A stretch of 64,000 nucleotides of DNA from Mesorhizobium sp. (GTDB lineage: Bacteria; Pseudomonadota; Alphaproteobacteria; Rhizobiales; Rhizobiaceae). The notes under the pieces are model-generated. The model had not been told where the DNA came from and made no database searches. It saw only the letters and a list, made by a program, of their open reading frames with translations. The stretch covers positions 372,001 through 436,000 of the forward strand of contig JAHBYX010000001.1 in NCBI GenBank assembly GCA_019635735.1, in the 5' to 3' direction. Below are positions 48,183 through 57,297 of this stretch, one piece after another (position 1 is the stretch's first letter; the number at the start of each line of letters is the position of its first letter). The position numbers and the translations under genes are program-made.

Positions 48183-48773
48183 ATGCCGATCACATTGCTG
48201 GACGGAATTCTCGTCGGCTTCACCCTCGTCTCCGCCATGCTGGCGATGGTGCGCGGGCTCTCGCGCGAAGTGCTCTCGATCGCATCCTGGGCCGCGGCCG
48301 CGGCGGCCGCCTTCTTCTTCTACCCGATGGTGCTCCCCTATGTGACGCCCTACGTCGACCACGCGCAGCTGGCGCTCGCGGTCTCGGCGGCCATCGTCTT
48401 CTTCATCGCCCTGATCGTGGTGACGGTGATCACGATGAAGATTGCGGACTTCATCATCGACAGCCGGGTCGGCGCGCTCGACCGGACGCTGGGCTTCCTC
48501 TACGGCGCGGCGCGCGGCGTGCTCGTCGTCGCCGTCGGCCTGCTGTTCTTCAACTGGCTGGTCGGCACCAACCAGCCTGCGTGGGTGGCGAATGCGAAAT
48601 CCCGCCCGCTTCTTGAGACGATCGGCCAGCGCCTGCAGGCACTGCTGCCGGACGATCCGGAGAAATCGATCCTGAGCAAGCTGCCGCTCGGGTCGAACGA
48701 CGAGGCGCCGCCGGCGGGCGGCGATACGCAGGCCGAACCGGCACCGGATGCCGAAGGCGACACGAACAACTGA
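48183..48773 (+). CDS. CvpA family membrane protein
   Basis: 196 residues with four membrane helices in the first 130 residues (MPITLLDGILVGFTLVSAMLAMVRG ... LFFNWLVGT) and a disordered, acidic Pro/Ala-rich C-terminus. CvpA proteins are needed for colicin V production and envelope homeostasis in enterobacteria; the gene is often upstream of purF, as here. Followed by a terminator-like hairpin before purF. Confidence 0.93.
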   Translation: MPITLLDGILVGFTLVSAMLAMVRGLSREVLSIASWAAAAAAAFFFYPMVLPYVTPYVDHAQLALAVSAAIVFFIALIVVTVITMKIADFIIDSRVGALDRTLGFLYGAARGVLVVAVGLLFFNWLVGTNQPAWVANAKSRPLLETIGQRLQALLPDDPEKSILSKLPLGSNDEAPPAGGDTQAEPAPDAEGDTNN

Positions 48774-48779
48774 ATCCAT

Positions 48780-48805
48780 CCCCGCGGCCTCCGCGGGGTG
48801 TTTCT
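48780..48805 (+). terminator. Intrinsic terminator/attenuator between cvpA and purF
   Basis: 8-bp perfect stem CCCCGCGG / CCGCGGGG with a 3-nt loop followed by TGTTTCTTT, ending just 2 nt before the purF ribosome-binding site GAGGAG. It would separate cvpA and purF transcription. Confidence 0.7.
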
Positions 48806-48820
48806 TTGAGGAGCACGACA

Positions 48821-50287
48821 ATGGCTGACGTGCATGACACTCCGTTTTCCTCGGACGACGACCGCTTCCACGACGAATGCGGCGTCTTTGGCATCTTCGG
48901 ACGGCAGGATGCGGCCGCAATCGTCACGCTCGGACTGCATGCACTGCAGCATCGCGGCCAGGAGGCGGCAGGCATCGTCTCCTTCGACGGCAACCAGTTT
49001 CATGTCGAGCGGCATGTCGGCCTGATCGGCGACACGTTCACCAAGCAAGCGGTGATCGACAGCCTGAAAGGCAGCCGCGCCATCGGCCACACGCGTTACG
49101 CGACGACCGGCGGCGCCGGCGTGCGCAACATCCAGCCCTTCTTCGCCGAACTCGCAGACGGCGGCTTCGCGGTCGCCCACAATGGCAACCTGACCAATGC
49201 GATGACCGTGCAGCGCACGCTGCAGAAGCAGGGCGCAATCTTCTCCTCCACCTCCGACACCGAGACGATCCTTCACCTGGTCGCGATGAGCAAGGAGCGG
49301 GACCTGAATTCCCGCTTCATCGATGCCGTCCGCCAGATCGAGGGCGCATTCTCGCTGGTGGCGTTGTCGTCGAAGAAGATGATCGGCTGCCGCGATCCAC
49401 TCGGCATCCGCCCGCTGGTGCTGGGCGACCTCGACGGCGCATGGATCCTCGCCTCCGAGACCTGCGCTCTGGATATCATCGGGGCGCGTTTCGTCCGCGA
49501 TTTGAAGCCCGGCGAGATGGTCGTGGTCACGCCCAAGGGTATCGAGAGCCTGTTCCCCTTCGAGCCGCAGAAATCGCGCTTCTGCATTTTCGAATATGTC
49601 TATTTCTCCCGGCCGGACTCCTCGGTCGAGGGCCGCAACGTCTACGACGTCCGCAAGAAGATCGGCATCGAGCTTGCTCGCGAGAACCCGGTCGACGCCG
49701 ACATCGTAGTCCCGGTGCCGGATTCCGGCACGCCGGCTGCGATCGGATTCGCGCAGGCGGCGGGGCTGCCCTTCGAACTCGGCATCATCCGCAACCACTA
49801 TGTCGGCCGCACCTTCATCCAGCCGGGCGACTCCATCCGACACATGGGCGTGAAGCTGAAGCACAACGCCAACCGCTCGATGATCGAAGGCAAGCGGGTG
49901 GTGCTGGTGGACGATTCGATCGTGCGCGGCACTACCTCGCAGAAGATTGTGCAGATGGTGCGCGACGCGGGCGCGAAGGAAGTGCACATGCGCATTGCCT
50001 CGCCTCCGACACGCTCGTCGTGCTTCTATGGCGTCGACACGCCGGAGACGGCGAAGCTGCTGGCGAGCCGTATGTCGGTCAAGGACATGGCAGACTTCAT
50101 CCGCGTCGATTCCCTCGGCTTCCTGTCGATCGACGGGCTTTATCGCGCCGTCGGCGAGGCCGCGCGCGACAACGACCAGCCGCAGTTCTGCGACGCCTGC
50201 TTCACCACGCAGTACCCCACGCGCCTGACCGACCATGAAGGCGCCGACAATGTGCGCCAGCTCTCGGTGCTGGCGACGCGGGCATAG
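48821..50287 (+). CDS. purF: Amidophosphoribosyltransferase
   Basis: A 488-residue PurF, first step of purine synthesis (PRPP plus glutamine to phosphoribosylamine). The catalytic Cys is C20 (DECGVFGIFG) after a 19-residue propeptide, as in the B. subtilis-type enzymes. The PRPP loop VVLVDDSIVRGTT is intact. Start ATG 48821 has GAGGAG at 48808-48813. The gene needs its own promoter or readthrough of the terminator just upstream. Confidence 0.97.
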   Translation: MADVHDTPFSSDDDRFHDECGVFGIFGRQDAAAIVTLGLHALQHRGQEAAGIVSFDGNQFHVERHVGLIGDTFTKQAVIDSLKGSRAIGHTRYATTGGAGVRNIQPFFAELADGGFAVAHNGNLTNAMTVQRTLQKQGAIFSSTSDTETILHLVAMSKERDLNSRFIDAVRQIEGAFSLVALSSKKMIGCRDPLGIRPLVLGDLDGAWILASETCALDIIGARFVRDLKPGEMVVVTPKGIESLFPFEPQKSRFCIFEYVYFSRPDSSVEGRNVYDVRKKIGIELARENPVDADIVVPVPDSGTPAAIGFAQAAGLPFELGIIRNHYVGRTFIQPGDSIRHMGVKLKHNANRSMIEGKRVVLVDDSIVRGTTSQKIVQMVRDAGAKEVHMRIASPPTRSSCFYGVDTPETAKLLASRMSVKDMADFIRVDSLGFLSIDGLYRAVGEAARDNDQPQFCDACFTTQYPTRLTDHEGADNVRQLSVLATRA

Positions 50288-50301
50288 GGCCGGAAGACAA
50301 T

Positions 50302-51048
50302 ATGACCGAAATACCCGACCTCACGGGGCGCATCGCGCTCGTCACCGGCGCGTCGCGCGGCATCGGCTATCATCTGGCGAAGCAACTGGCTGCGGCGGGC
50401 GCGCACGTCATCGCGGTGGCGCGCACCGTCGGCGGACTGGAGGAACTGGACGACGAGATCAAGGCCGCCGGCGGCTCGGCGACGCTGGTGCCGCTCGACC
50501 TGACCGATATGGCCGGCATCGACCGGCTCGGCGGCTCGATCCACGAGCGCTGGGGCAAACTCGATATCCTCGTCGCAAACGCCGGCGTCCTCGGTGTCAT
50601 CGCCCCGATCGGCCATGTCGAGGCGAAGGTGTTCGACAAGGTCATGGCGGTCAACGTCACCGGGACGTGGCGGCTTATCCGCTCGCTCGACCCGTTGCTG
50701 CGCCTGTCGGACGCCGGCCGCGCCATCGTGATGTCGTCGGGTGCGGCCCATTCCGCCCGTGCCTTCTGGGCGCCCTATGCGGCCTCCAAGGCCGCCGTCG
50801 AGGCGCTGGCGCGCTCCTGGGCCGACGAGACGAAGAATTCGCCGCTCAGGGTCAACATCGTCGATCCCGGCGCCACCCGCACCGCGATGCGCGCACAGGC
50901 GATGCCGGGAGAGAACCCGGACACGCTGCCCGTTCCCGCCGACGTGGCCGCGAGCATGCTGCCTCTCGCGAGCCCGACGCTGACGGACACCGGGCGGATC
51001 TGGAACGTGCGCAAGGGTGGCTGGACGGACTACCGCTTGCCCGAATAG
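50302..51048 (+). CDS. SDR family oxidoreductase
   Basis: A 248-residue classical short-chain dehydrogenase: TGASRGIG cofactor loop, NAG in VANAGVLG, and SxxYxxxK as SSGAAH...YAASKAA. Substrate unknown. It follows purF by 14 nt and is probably cotranscribed, an arrangement common in Rhizobiales. Confidence 0.92.
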   Translation: MTEIPDLTGRIALVTGASRGIGYHLAKQLAAAGAHVIAVARTVGGLEELDDEIKAAGGSATLVPLDLTDMAGIDRLGGSIHERWGKLDILVANAGVLGVIAPIGHVEAKVFDKVMAVNVTGTWRLIRSLDPLLRLSDAGRAIVMSSGAAHSARAFWAPYAASKAAVEALARSWADETKNSPLRVNIVDPGATRTAMRAQAMPGENPDTLPVPADVAASMLPLASPTLTDTGRIWNVRKGGWTDYRLPE

Positions 51049-51121
51049 AATTCCTGTCGCGCGTCAGCATCGCGCCGCGATCTCACATCAGTATGCGTCA
51101 ATGCATCGTTGAGGAGCCGAC

Positions 51122-51382
51122 ATGTCCGCAACAGCCGTCTACATCTGGTATCTGGTCGTCGCCGGACCGGGCGGCGGAATGGCCGTCATGCCGAGCGCCT
51201 TCGACACTCGCGACGAATGCGTCGCGGCGATCGAGGAATACAAGAAGACTCCGACGGATCCGGGCTGGTCGCTGCAGTGCGTCCCGACGGCCTCGTCCTT
51301 CATGGAAGGCGAGACCTACGACGACTATCCGACCCCCGCCGGCCCCGGCGTCGAGCCGCCGCCTCAGAAGGAGCAGCAGTAG
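51122..51382 (+). CDS. Small hypothetical protein, 86 aa
   Basis: A short protein with a hydrophobic start (AVYIWYLVVAGPGGGMAVM) and two Cys (C37, C59 by count) that could pair, then a Pro/Glu/Gln tail. I do not recognise the family. RBS GAGG upstream of ATG 51122. It is directly abutted by the convergent phosphatase gene, with no bases between the two stop codons. Confidence 0.65.
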   Translation: MSATAVYIWYLVVAGPGGGMAVMPSAFDTRDECVAAIEEYKKTPTDPGWSLQCVPTASSFMEGETYDDYPTPAGPGVEPPPQKEQQ

Positions 51383-51706
51383 TCAGCGCAGGAACGGTCC
51401 AGCCTTGGCTTCAAGCAACCGCACCAGGGCGGGGTCCATGAAGTCGTAGTCGTCTGGAATCTCAAGGCAGATGACGCGCTTGCCGCCAAGATGGGCCTTG
51501 AAGCGCTGCGACAGCTTGTTCCGATGCGCCTTCTCCATGACGAAGATCACATCGGCCCACCGCAATTGCTCGGGCGAGAGCACGGTCGTAGCGTCGTTCG
51601 AGAGGCCGGCGGAATCCGTTTCGACCCCCGGCCATTGCGAAAACACCTGCTCGGCCGTCGGGCTTCGGAGCCGATTGGCCGAACAGATGAACAGAGCTCG
51701 TTTCAA
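51383..51706 (-). CDS. Low-molecular-weight protein-tyrosine-phosphatase-like protein
   Basis: 107 residues. P-loop C8-x5-R14-S (CSANRLRS) at the N-terminus and a C-terminal DYDFMDP with the candidate general acid Asp (D86 or D91) match the LMW-PTP/arsenate-reductase fold, but the protein is about 40 residues shorter than classical LMW-PTPs. Substrate unknown. Close to the RidA gene (7-nt gap), so possibly in one transcript. Confidence 0.85.
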   Translation of the reverse strand: MKRALFICSANRLRSPTAEQVFSQWPGVETDSAGLSNDATTVLSPEQLRWADVIFVMEKAHRNKLSQRFKAHLGGKRVICLEIPDDYDFMDPALVRLLEAKAGPFLR

Positions 51707-51713
51707 CGAGGAC

Positions 51714-52058
51714 TCAGAGCGCCGCGACGACGATGATCTCGACGCGGTAGTCGGGGGTTGCCAACGGCGCGCCGCCGGTGGCGCGAGCGGGCGGGTTGGC
51801 CTTGTCGACCCAGCTGTCCCATACCGCGTTCATCTCGGCGAAGTCGCGCATGTCGTCGAGCCAGATCTGGGCTGTCAGGATCTTCGACTTGTCGGAGCCG
51901 GCCAGCGCCAGTAGCCGGTCGATCTCGGCCAGGATCGCGGTCGTCTGCTCGGTCACGCTCTTGCCCGGCGCGCCGACCTGGCCGGCGAGATAGACCCTGT
52001 CGCCATGGACGACGGCCTGGCTCATGCGTGTTCCGGGTTCGATGCGGCGGATGGTCAT
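51714..52058 (-). CDS. RidA/YjgF family protein
   Basis: 114 residues, standard RidA length. RidA enzymes hydrolyse reactive enamine/imine intermediates. The conserved substrate Arg is present in NPPARATGG; GDRVYLAGQVG is the typical second strand. The C-terminus DYRVEIIVVAAL replaces the usual VEIE(A) ending, so a divergent subgroup is possible. Confidence 0.88.
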   Translation of the reverse strand: MTIRRIEPGTRMSQAVVHGDRVYLAGQVGAPGKSVTEQTTAILAEIDRLLALAGSDKSKILTAQIWLDDMRDFAEMNAVWDSWVDKANPPARATGGAPLATPDYRVEIIVVAAL

Positions 52059-52116
52059 GTCAGTCTCCCTTGAATGGTGGCGCGCTTATCCGACAGGCCG
52101 GCCTTCCCCGCAAGGG

Positions 52117-53892
52117 TCAGTTCACCGGCCAGACCATCAGAAGCATCGGCACGGCGACGAGAACGACGAGGATCGAGAGCGGCAGCCCGAGGCGCGGATA
52201 GTCGGAGAACCGGTAGCCCCCGGGACCCATGACCAGCGTGTTGCACTGGTGGCCGATCGGGGTGAGGAAATCGCAGCCTGCGCCGATCGCCACTGCCATC
52301 AGAAAGGCTTCCGGGCGGTAGCCGAGACCCGCGGCGAAGCCCGCGGCTATGGGCGCCATGACGAGGACGGTGGCCGCATTGTTGAGGAAGGGCGTCACGG
52401 CCATCGCGGCGACCAGAATGAGCCCGAGCGCACCCCACGACGGAAGCGTCCGCGCGATATCTGCCAGTTCTGAAGCGGCGATGTCCGTGAGGCCGGTGGC
52501 GCGCAGCGTGTCGGAGACGGGGATGAGTGCCGCGAGCATGACCAGGATCGGACCGTCGATAGCGCCGTATACCTCGCGCACCGGCACCGCCTTGAACAAG
52601 ACCATTGCAACCGCGGCGGCGAAGAAGGCCACCGGCACCGGCACCAGCGACAGCGCCGTCGCGCCCATCGCGGCCAGCAGGATGACCAGCGGCACCAATC
52701 CGCGCCGCACGCTGCCGAGCTTGATCGGCCGCTCGGCGAGCGGCAGGCAGCCAAGCTCTCGCAGGATTTCCGGCAGACGGTCGCGGTCACCCTGCAGCAC
52801 GATCACATCGCCCATGCGCAGCACCGCTTCGCTGAGCCGTTCGGTGATCCTCTCGCCCTTGCGGCTGACGGCGAGCAGGTTGACGTTGAAGCGGTCGTGC
52901 AGCTCCAGCCTCTGCGCCGAGAGGCCGACAAGGAACGAACTCTCGCCGATCACGGCTTCGACCGCGCCGATTTCCGACATGTTGCGCGTGCGCTTCTCCC
53001 GGCGGTCGTTGCTGAGCTTCAACCGCCCGCGTGTCGTCAGCTTGTCGAGCGCCTCGGGATCGCCCTCGAGAAGCAGGATGTCGCCTTCCTTCAGGATCGC
53101 GTCCGGCAGCGGCGTGACACGCTGGCCGCGGCTGCGGATGATCGAGGTGACCATCGCATTGCCATCCGAAAGCTTGAGAAGGTCGGCAACCGTCTTGCCG
53201 AGCATGGTCGAATCCGCAGCGACGCGCGCCTCGGAAACATAGTTCTTGATGTCGATCGCCTCGTGGAGGGAAGCTGTTTCGCGCGTGCGCGACGGCAGCA
53301 GCCAGTAGAACAGCGCCAGAAAGACGAGGCCGACCAGCGCCAGGGCGGCGCCGACGGGGGTGAAATCGAACATGCCGAACGGCTCGCCGCCGATCTCAAG
53401 GCGCATGCGCGAGACGATGATGTTGGGCGAGGTTCCAATGAGGGTCATCAGGCCGCCGAGCAGCGATCCAAAGGCCATCGGCATGAGAAACACCGACGGA
53501 GACACGCTGGAGCGCCGCGCAAACTGAAACGCGATCGGCATCATGATGGCCAGCGCACCGATGTTCTTGACGAAGGCCGAGAGCACCGTCACTACCGCCA
53601 CCAGCAGGATGAGCTGGCTTCGCACATGCGTGACCGCCGGAGCGAAGCGCTGGATGCCAACCTCCATGATACCGGAACGGGCTACGGCCGCACTCACCAG
53701 CAGGGCAGAGCCGACGATGACGACGATGTCGTCGCTGAAACCGGAGAAGGCCTTCTCATACGGCACGATGCCGCTCAGCACCGCGGCGAGCAGTGCACAG
53801 GCCGCGACGATATCGTAGCGGAACCGTCCCCACATAAACGCCGCCATCATCAGCACGACGACGCCGAGTGACAGCATCTGGTTTGTGGTCAT
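52117..53892 (-). CDS. SLC13-family permease with two TrkA-C (RCK_C) domains
   Basis: A 591-residue transporter. About five helices at the N-terminus, two cytoplasmic RCK_C domains in the middle (about residues 205-290 and 300-375: NAMVTSIIRSRGQRVTPLPD and LSAQRLELHDRFNVNLLAVSRKGE), then about six further helices with the PFLNNAATVLVMAPIAAG region of DASS/citrate-type transporters. Substrates of this subgroup are often dicarboxylates or sulfate, but cannot be assigned. Start ATG 53892; the frame stays open further upstream. Confidence 0.9.
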   Translation of the reverse strand: MTTNQMLSLGVVVLMMAAFMWGRFRYDIVAACALLAAVLSGIVPYEKAFSGFSDDIVVIVGSALLVSAAVARSGIMEVGIQRFAPAVTHVRSQLILLVAVVTVLSAFVKNIGALAIMMPIAFQFARRSSVSPSVFLMPMAFGSLLGGLMTLIGTSPNIIVSRMRLEIGGEPFGMFDFTPVGAALALVGLVFLALFYWLLPSRTRETASLHEAIDIKNYVSEARVAADSTMLGKTVADLLKLSDGNAMVTSIIRSRGQRVTPLPDAILKEGDILLLEGDPEALDKLTTRGRLKLSNDRREKRTRNMSEIGAVEAVIGESSFLVGLSAQRLELHDRFNVNLLAVSRKGERITERLSEAVLRMGDVIVLQGDRDRLPEILRELGCLPLAERPIKLGSVRRGLVPLVILLAAMGATALSLVPVPVAFFAAAVAMVLFKAVPVREVYGAIDGPILVMLAALIPVSDTLRATGLTDIAASELADIARTLPSWGALGLILVAAMAVTPFLNNAATVLVMAPIAAGFAAGLGYRPEAFLMAVAIGAGCDFLTPIGHQCNTLVMGPGGYRFSDYPRLGLPLSILVVLVAVPMLLMVWPVN

Positions 53893-54062
53893 ACTAGGTT
53901 CCCTCGCCCACCCAAACGCACGAGCCGCAATTACGTTTCGTGGATCTGTCGGGCGGTCACTGGCCTCACGCCGCGGCGCTGGTTGGGCGTATCGCATTCT
54001 CGGCACATGGGCTACCGCCACTCAACACCTCCTCTCCCGCCGGCGCGGTCCCTGGACCCTTG

Positions 54063-54962
54063 ATGGCTACGATATTCGTCAAAGATCCTCGTGCCCGGGT
54101 TCTCGGCGGTATCGCGCTGACGAGCCTCGCCTATCTGCTGTTCAGCTTCCACGACGCGGTGATCAAGCTGATCGTCGTGTCCTTCTCGGTGTGGCAGATC
54201 CTGTTCTTTCGCAGCCTGACGATTCTCGTCGGCTGCGTGATCTTCGGGGGCGGAACGCTGCTGCGCGAGACGCTGTCGTCGCGGGTGATCAGACCCATGT
54301 TCCTGCGGTCATTCCTGATCCTGTCGGCCTGGCTTGCCTACTACACGGCCGCCAAGGACCTGCAGCTCGCGGAGCTGACGACGATCTACTTCGCCGCGCC
54401 GGTGATCGTGACGGTGCTTGCAATCGCCATGCTGGGCGAGAAGGTTTCGCTGGTGCAATGGGTGGCGGTGCTCACCGGCTTCGTCGGCGTCTTCATCGCC
54501 TGCGATCCCGCCAATCTCGGCCTGTCCTTGCCGGTTCTCCTGGTTCTCTTCGCCGCTTTCGCGTGGGGTCTTTCGGTGGTGCTGCTGCGGAAAATCGCGC
54601 TGCGCGAGAAGACGACGGTCCAGATGATGCTCAACAACGTCTTCTTCCTGGTCACGGCGGGCATCCCCATGGCCTTTGTCTGGCAGTCGCCGGATCTGAC
54701 GGGCGCTCTGATGCTGGCCGGGGCGGGCGTGATCGGCGGGGGAGCGCAGTTCTGCCTGTTCGAAGGCATGAAGCGCGCGCCTGCCTCGGTCATCGCGCCG
54801 TTCGAATATACCTCGCTGGTCTGGGCCTTCGTGCTCGGCTACCTGATCTGGGGCGATGTGCCGCGGGACGAAGTATTCGTCGGCGCGGCGCTTATCTTCG
54901 CGGCCGGCGTGCTGATCATCGTCAGCCAGCACCTGCGGCCTGCTCCGCAAACGGCGGATTGA
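54063..54962 (+). CDS. EamA/DMT family transporter
   Basis: A 299-residue ten-helix drug/metabolite transporter with two EamA repeats. ATG 54063 gives a short cytoplasmic start before helix 1 (LGGIALTSLAYLLFSFHDAVIK). The end of repeat 2, APFEYTSLVWAFVLGYLIWGD, is very typical. Substrate unknown. The gene stands alone, divergent from the SLC13 permease. Confidence 0.9.
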   Translation: MATIFVKDPRARVLGGIALTSLAYLLFSFHDAVIKLIVVSFSVWQILFFRSLTILVGCVIFGGGTLLRETLSSRVIRPMFLRSFLILSAWLAYYTAAKDLQLAELTTIYFAAPVIVTVLAIAMLGEKVSLVQWVAVLTGFVGVFIACDPANLGLSLPVLLVLFAAFAWGLSVVLLRKIALREKTTVQMMLNNVFFLVTAGIPMAFVWQSPDLTGALMLAGAGVIGGGAQFCLFEGMKRAPASVIAPFEYTSLVWAFVLGYLIWGDVPRDEVFVGAALIFAAGVLIIVSQHLRPAPQTAD

Positions 54963-55071
54963 CGCTCGCGCCCAGCACGCTACCCTCTGCAGTAGTCTTT
55001 GGCTCGATTGAAACCCGCTCAAAAAGCGCGGCATCTGTTCGCCGCGGCCAGATTGATGCTCGGAGGACGGC

Positions 55072-57297
55072 ATGATCCTGACCGGAATGATCGTCGCCGC
55101 AGTGATCGCGCTCTACACCGTCGCGGCTCTCGCCCAGGTCTACAGGTTCGGAATCAGCTTCCAGCAGGCCGTGCTCTATCTGCCGATGAAGGTGGCTTTC
55201 CGCATTTCCGACGGCGGCATGCGGATAGCCAGGCAGGCGGACGCGCCGGTGATCTACGCGATCAGCCACCAGTCGCGGCTCGATCCGGCGCTGATGCTGG
55301 CGCTGTTGCCTGAAGACACGCTCCACATCCTGGACGAGGAATCCGCCGGATCGTCCTGGCTCGAACCGTTCCGGACGCTTGCCAGGTCCATCGCGTTCAA
55401 CGCCTCGCACGTATTCGTCAGCAGGCGGCTGGTACGCCATCTGAAGGGAAAGGGACGGCTTGCCGTCTATTTCCCGCAGACGGTCGAGCCGGACGCCAAA
55501 TCGTTCCGCCTCTTCCGCGCGGTCGCGCGCATCGCGGTGACGGCGGGGGCCGATATCGTCGCGATCCATGTCGGCGGTAGCCGTCATCTGCCGATGTCGC
55601 TTGCTCCCGAAGCCGAAGCGCCCCGCCGCTGGCTGCCGCGGCTCAACATCGCCGCACTCGAGCCGATCTCGCTCGATACCTCGGTCGTCCGCCCCGGTCG
55701 TGCGCCGACGACCTCATCCAACGCGCTGTTCGACCGCGTGGCCGAGGCGCGCGTCGCGGCAACCCCTCAGCGGAGCCTGTTTTCGGCCATCGCCGGCGCA
55801 GCACGGCTCTATGGCCCCGAACGCACGATCGTCGAGGACGGGGTGAGCGGCGCGCTCAGCTATCGCGACATGATGATCGCCGCGCGCGTTCTCGGCGCAC
55901 GCTTCGCAGCGATCAGCAGCGGCGGTGAGGCGGTCGGCCTGATGCTTCCGAGTTCCGTCGGCCTGGCAACGTCCTTCGTCGGCCTGCAGTCAGCCGGCTG
56001 CGTTGCGACCGTCCTCAATTTCACTGCCGGCCCCGCCAACGTCGCCACGGCGATTCGTTCCAGCGCGATACGCACCGTCGTTTCCTCCCGCGTCTTCGTC
56101 GACAAGGCGCAGCTCGCAGAGATCGTATCCGCCGTCGAAGAGGCCGGGGCGCGATTTCTCTGGCTGGAAGACATCCGCAAGGGCGTGACGACGTTTGAGA
56201 AGACTTCGGCCGCCCTTCTCTGGCGCTGGCCGTTGACCCGCGCCAAGCCATCCTCGCCGGCGGTCATCCTCTTCACCTCCGGTTCCGACAGCCGGCCGAA
56301 GGGCGTGGTCCTCACCCACCAGAACCTGATCGCCAACGCGGCACAGACCGAGGCTCGCATCGGCTTTTCGCCCGCCGATACGCTCTTCAACGTGTTGCCG
56401 GCCTTCCATTCGTTCGGCCTCACGGGCGGAACGATCCTGCCGCTCCTCTACGGCGTGCGGCTCTATCTCTATCCTTCGCCGCTGCATTTCAAGCAGATCC
56501 CTGAGACGGCTGCGAAGGTGCGGCCGACAATCATGTTCGGCACCGACACGTTCCTGGCGACCTATGCGCGCACAGCTCGCGACGATGACTTCGCAAGTCT
56601 GCGCCTGGTGGTTGCCGGCGCCGAGCCGGTGCAGGCCGAGACGCGACGGATCTGGCGTGAACGTTTCGGAGCCGAGATCGTCGAGGGATACGGGCTGACC
56701 GAAGCCGCGCCCGTCGTCGCGGTCAATACGCGCACCCATTCGCGGCCCGGCAGCGTCGGGCGCCTGTTGCCCGGCATTCGAAGCCGCGTGGAGCCGGTGG
56801 AGGGAATCGCGGACGGCGGCAGGCTGTGGATTGCCGGTCCGAATGTGATGCGCGGCTATATCTCGGCCCGAGGGGCCGAAAACGTCACCCCTCCCCCCGA
56901 GGGTTGGCACGACACCGGCGACATCGTCGCGTTTGACCGCGAAGGCTACCTTTCCATCCTGGGGCGTGCGCGCCACTTCGCCAAGATCTCGGGGGAAATG
57001 GTGTCGCTTGGCGCTGTCGAGGCGCTGGCTCAGGCATTATGGCCCGAGGATCGGCACGCGGCGGTCGCCGTGCCCGACCGCAAGCGGGGCGAGAAGATCG
57101 TGCTGCTGACGACGGCGGCGAGCGCTGAGGTTTCGGAGCTGCGCACATTCGGCAAGGCGTCCGGTGCCGCCCACCTGATGATCCCCGAGGCGATTCTTAA
57201 GGTCGAGGCCATTCCCCTCCTGGGAAGCGGCAAGATCGATTACGGCACCGCCCGGCGGCGCGCGATCGAAAGCCTGGGGATCGACAAGGCCGCCTAG
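55072..57297 (+). CDS. Fused PlsC-like acyltransferase and acyl-activating (AMP-binding) protein
   Basis: 741 residues. An N-terminal membrane segment (1-30) leads to a PlsC-type acyltransferase domain (about 35-225) with the HxxxxD motif HQSRLD. From about 245 an acyl-CoA/acyl-ACP synthetase domain follows, with P-loop FTSGSDSRPKG, GYGLTEAAP, and DTGD-IVAFDREGYLSILGR; the final Lys is in GSGKID. The arrangement is that of Aas, which reacylates lysophosphatidylethanolamine, and the neighbours are pssA and psd of phosphatidylethanolamine synthesis. Its stop overlaps that of pssA in a CTAG palindrome. Confidence 0.9.
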   Translation: MILTGMIVAAVIALYTVAALAQVYRFGISFQQAVLYLPMKVAFRISDGGMRIARQADAPVIYAISHQSRLDPALMLALLPEDTLHILDEESAGSSWLEPFRTLARSIAFNASHVFVSRRLVRHLKGKGRLAVYFPQTVEPDAKSFRLFRAVARIAVTAGADIVAIHVGGSRHLPMSLAPEAEAPRRWLPRLNIAALEPISLDTSVVRPGRAPTTSSNALFDRVAEARVAATPQRSLFSAIAGAARLYGPERTIVEDGVSGALSYRDMMIAARVLGARFAAISSGGEAVGLMLPSSVGLATSFVGLQSAGCVATVLNFTAGPANVATAIRSSAIRTVVSSRVFVDKAQLAEIVSAVEEAGARFLWLEDIRKGVTTFEKTSAALLWRWPLTRAKPSSPAVILFTSGSDSRPKGVVLTHQNLIANAAQTEARIGFSPADTLFNVLPAFHSFGLTGGTILPLLYGVRLYLYPSPLHFKQIPETAAKVRPTIMFGTDTFLATYARTARDDDFASLRLVVAGAEPVQAETRRIWRERFGAEIVEGYGLTEAAPVVAVNTRTHSRPGSVGRLLPGIRSRVEPVEGIADGGRLWIAGPNVMRGYISARGAENVTPPPEGWHDTGDIVAFDREGYLSILGRARHFAKISGEMVSLGAVEALAQALWPEDRHAAVAVPDRKRGEKIVLLTTAASAEVSELRTFGKASGAAHLMIPEAILKVEAIPLLGSGKIDYGTARRRAIESLGIDKAA

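Noticed and set aside
53940..54062. Longer N-terminus for the EamA transporter
   Set aside because: The extra 41 residues are not membrane-like and ATG 54063 precedes the first helix at the normal distance.
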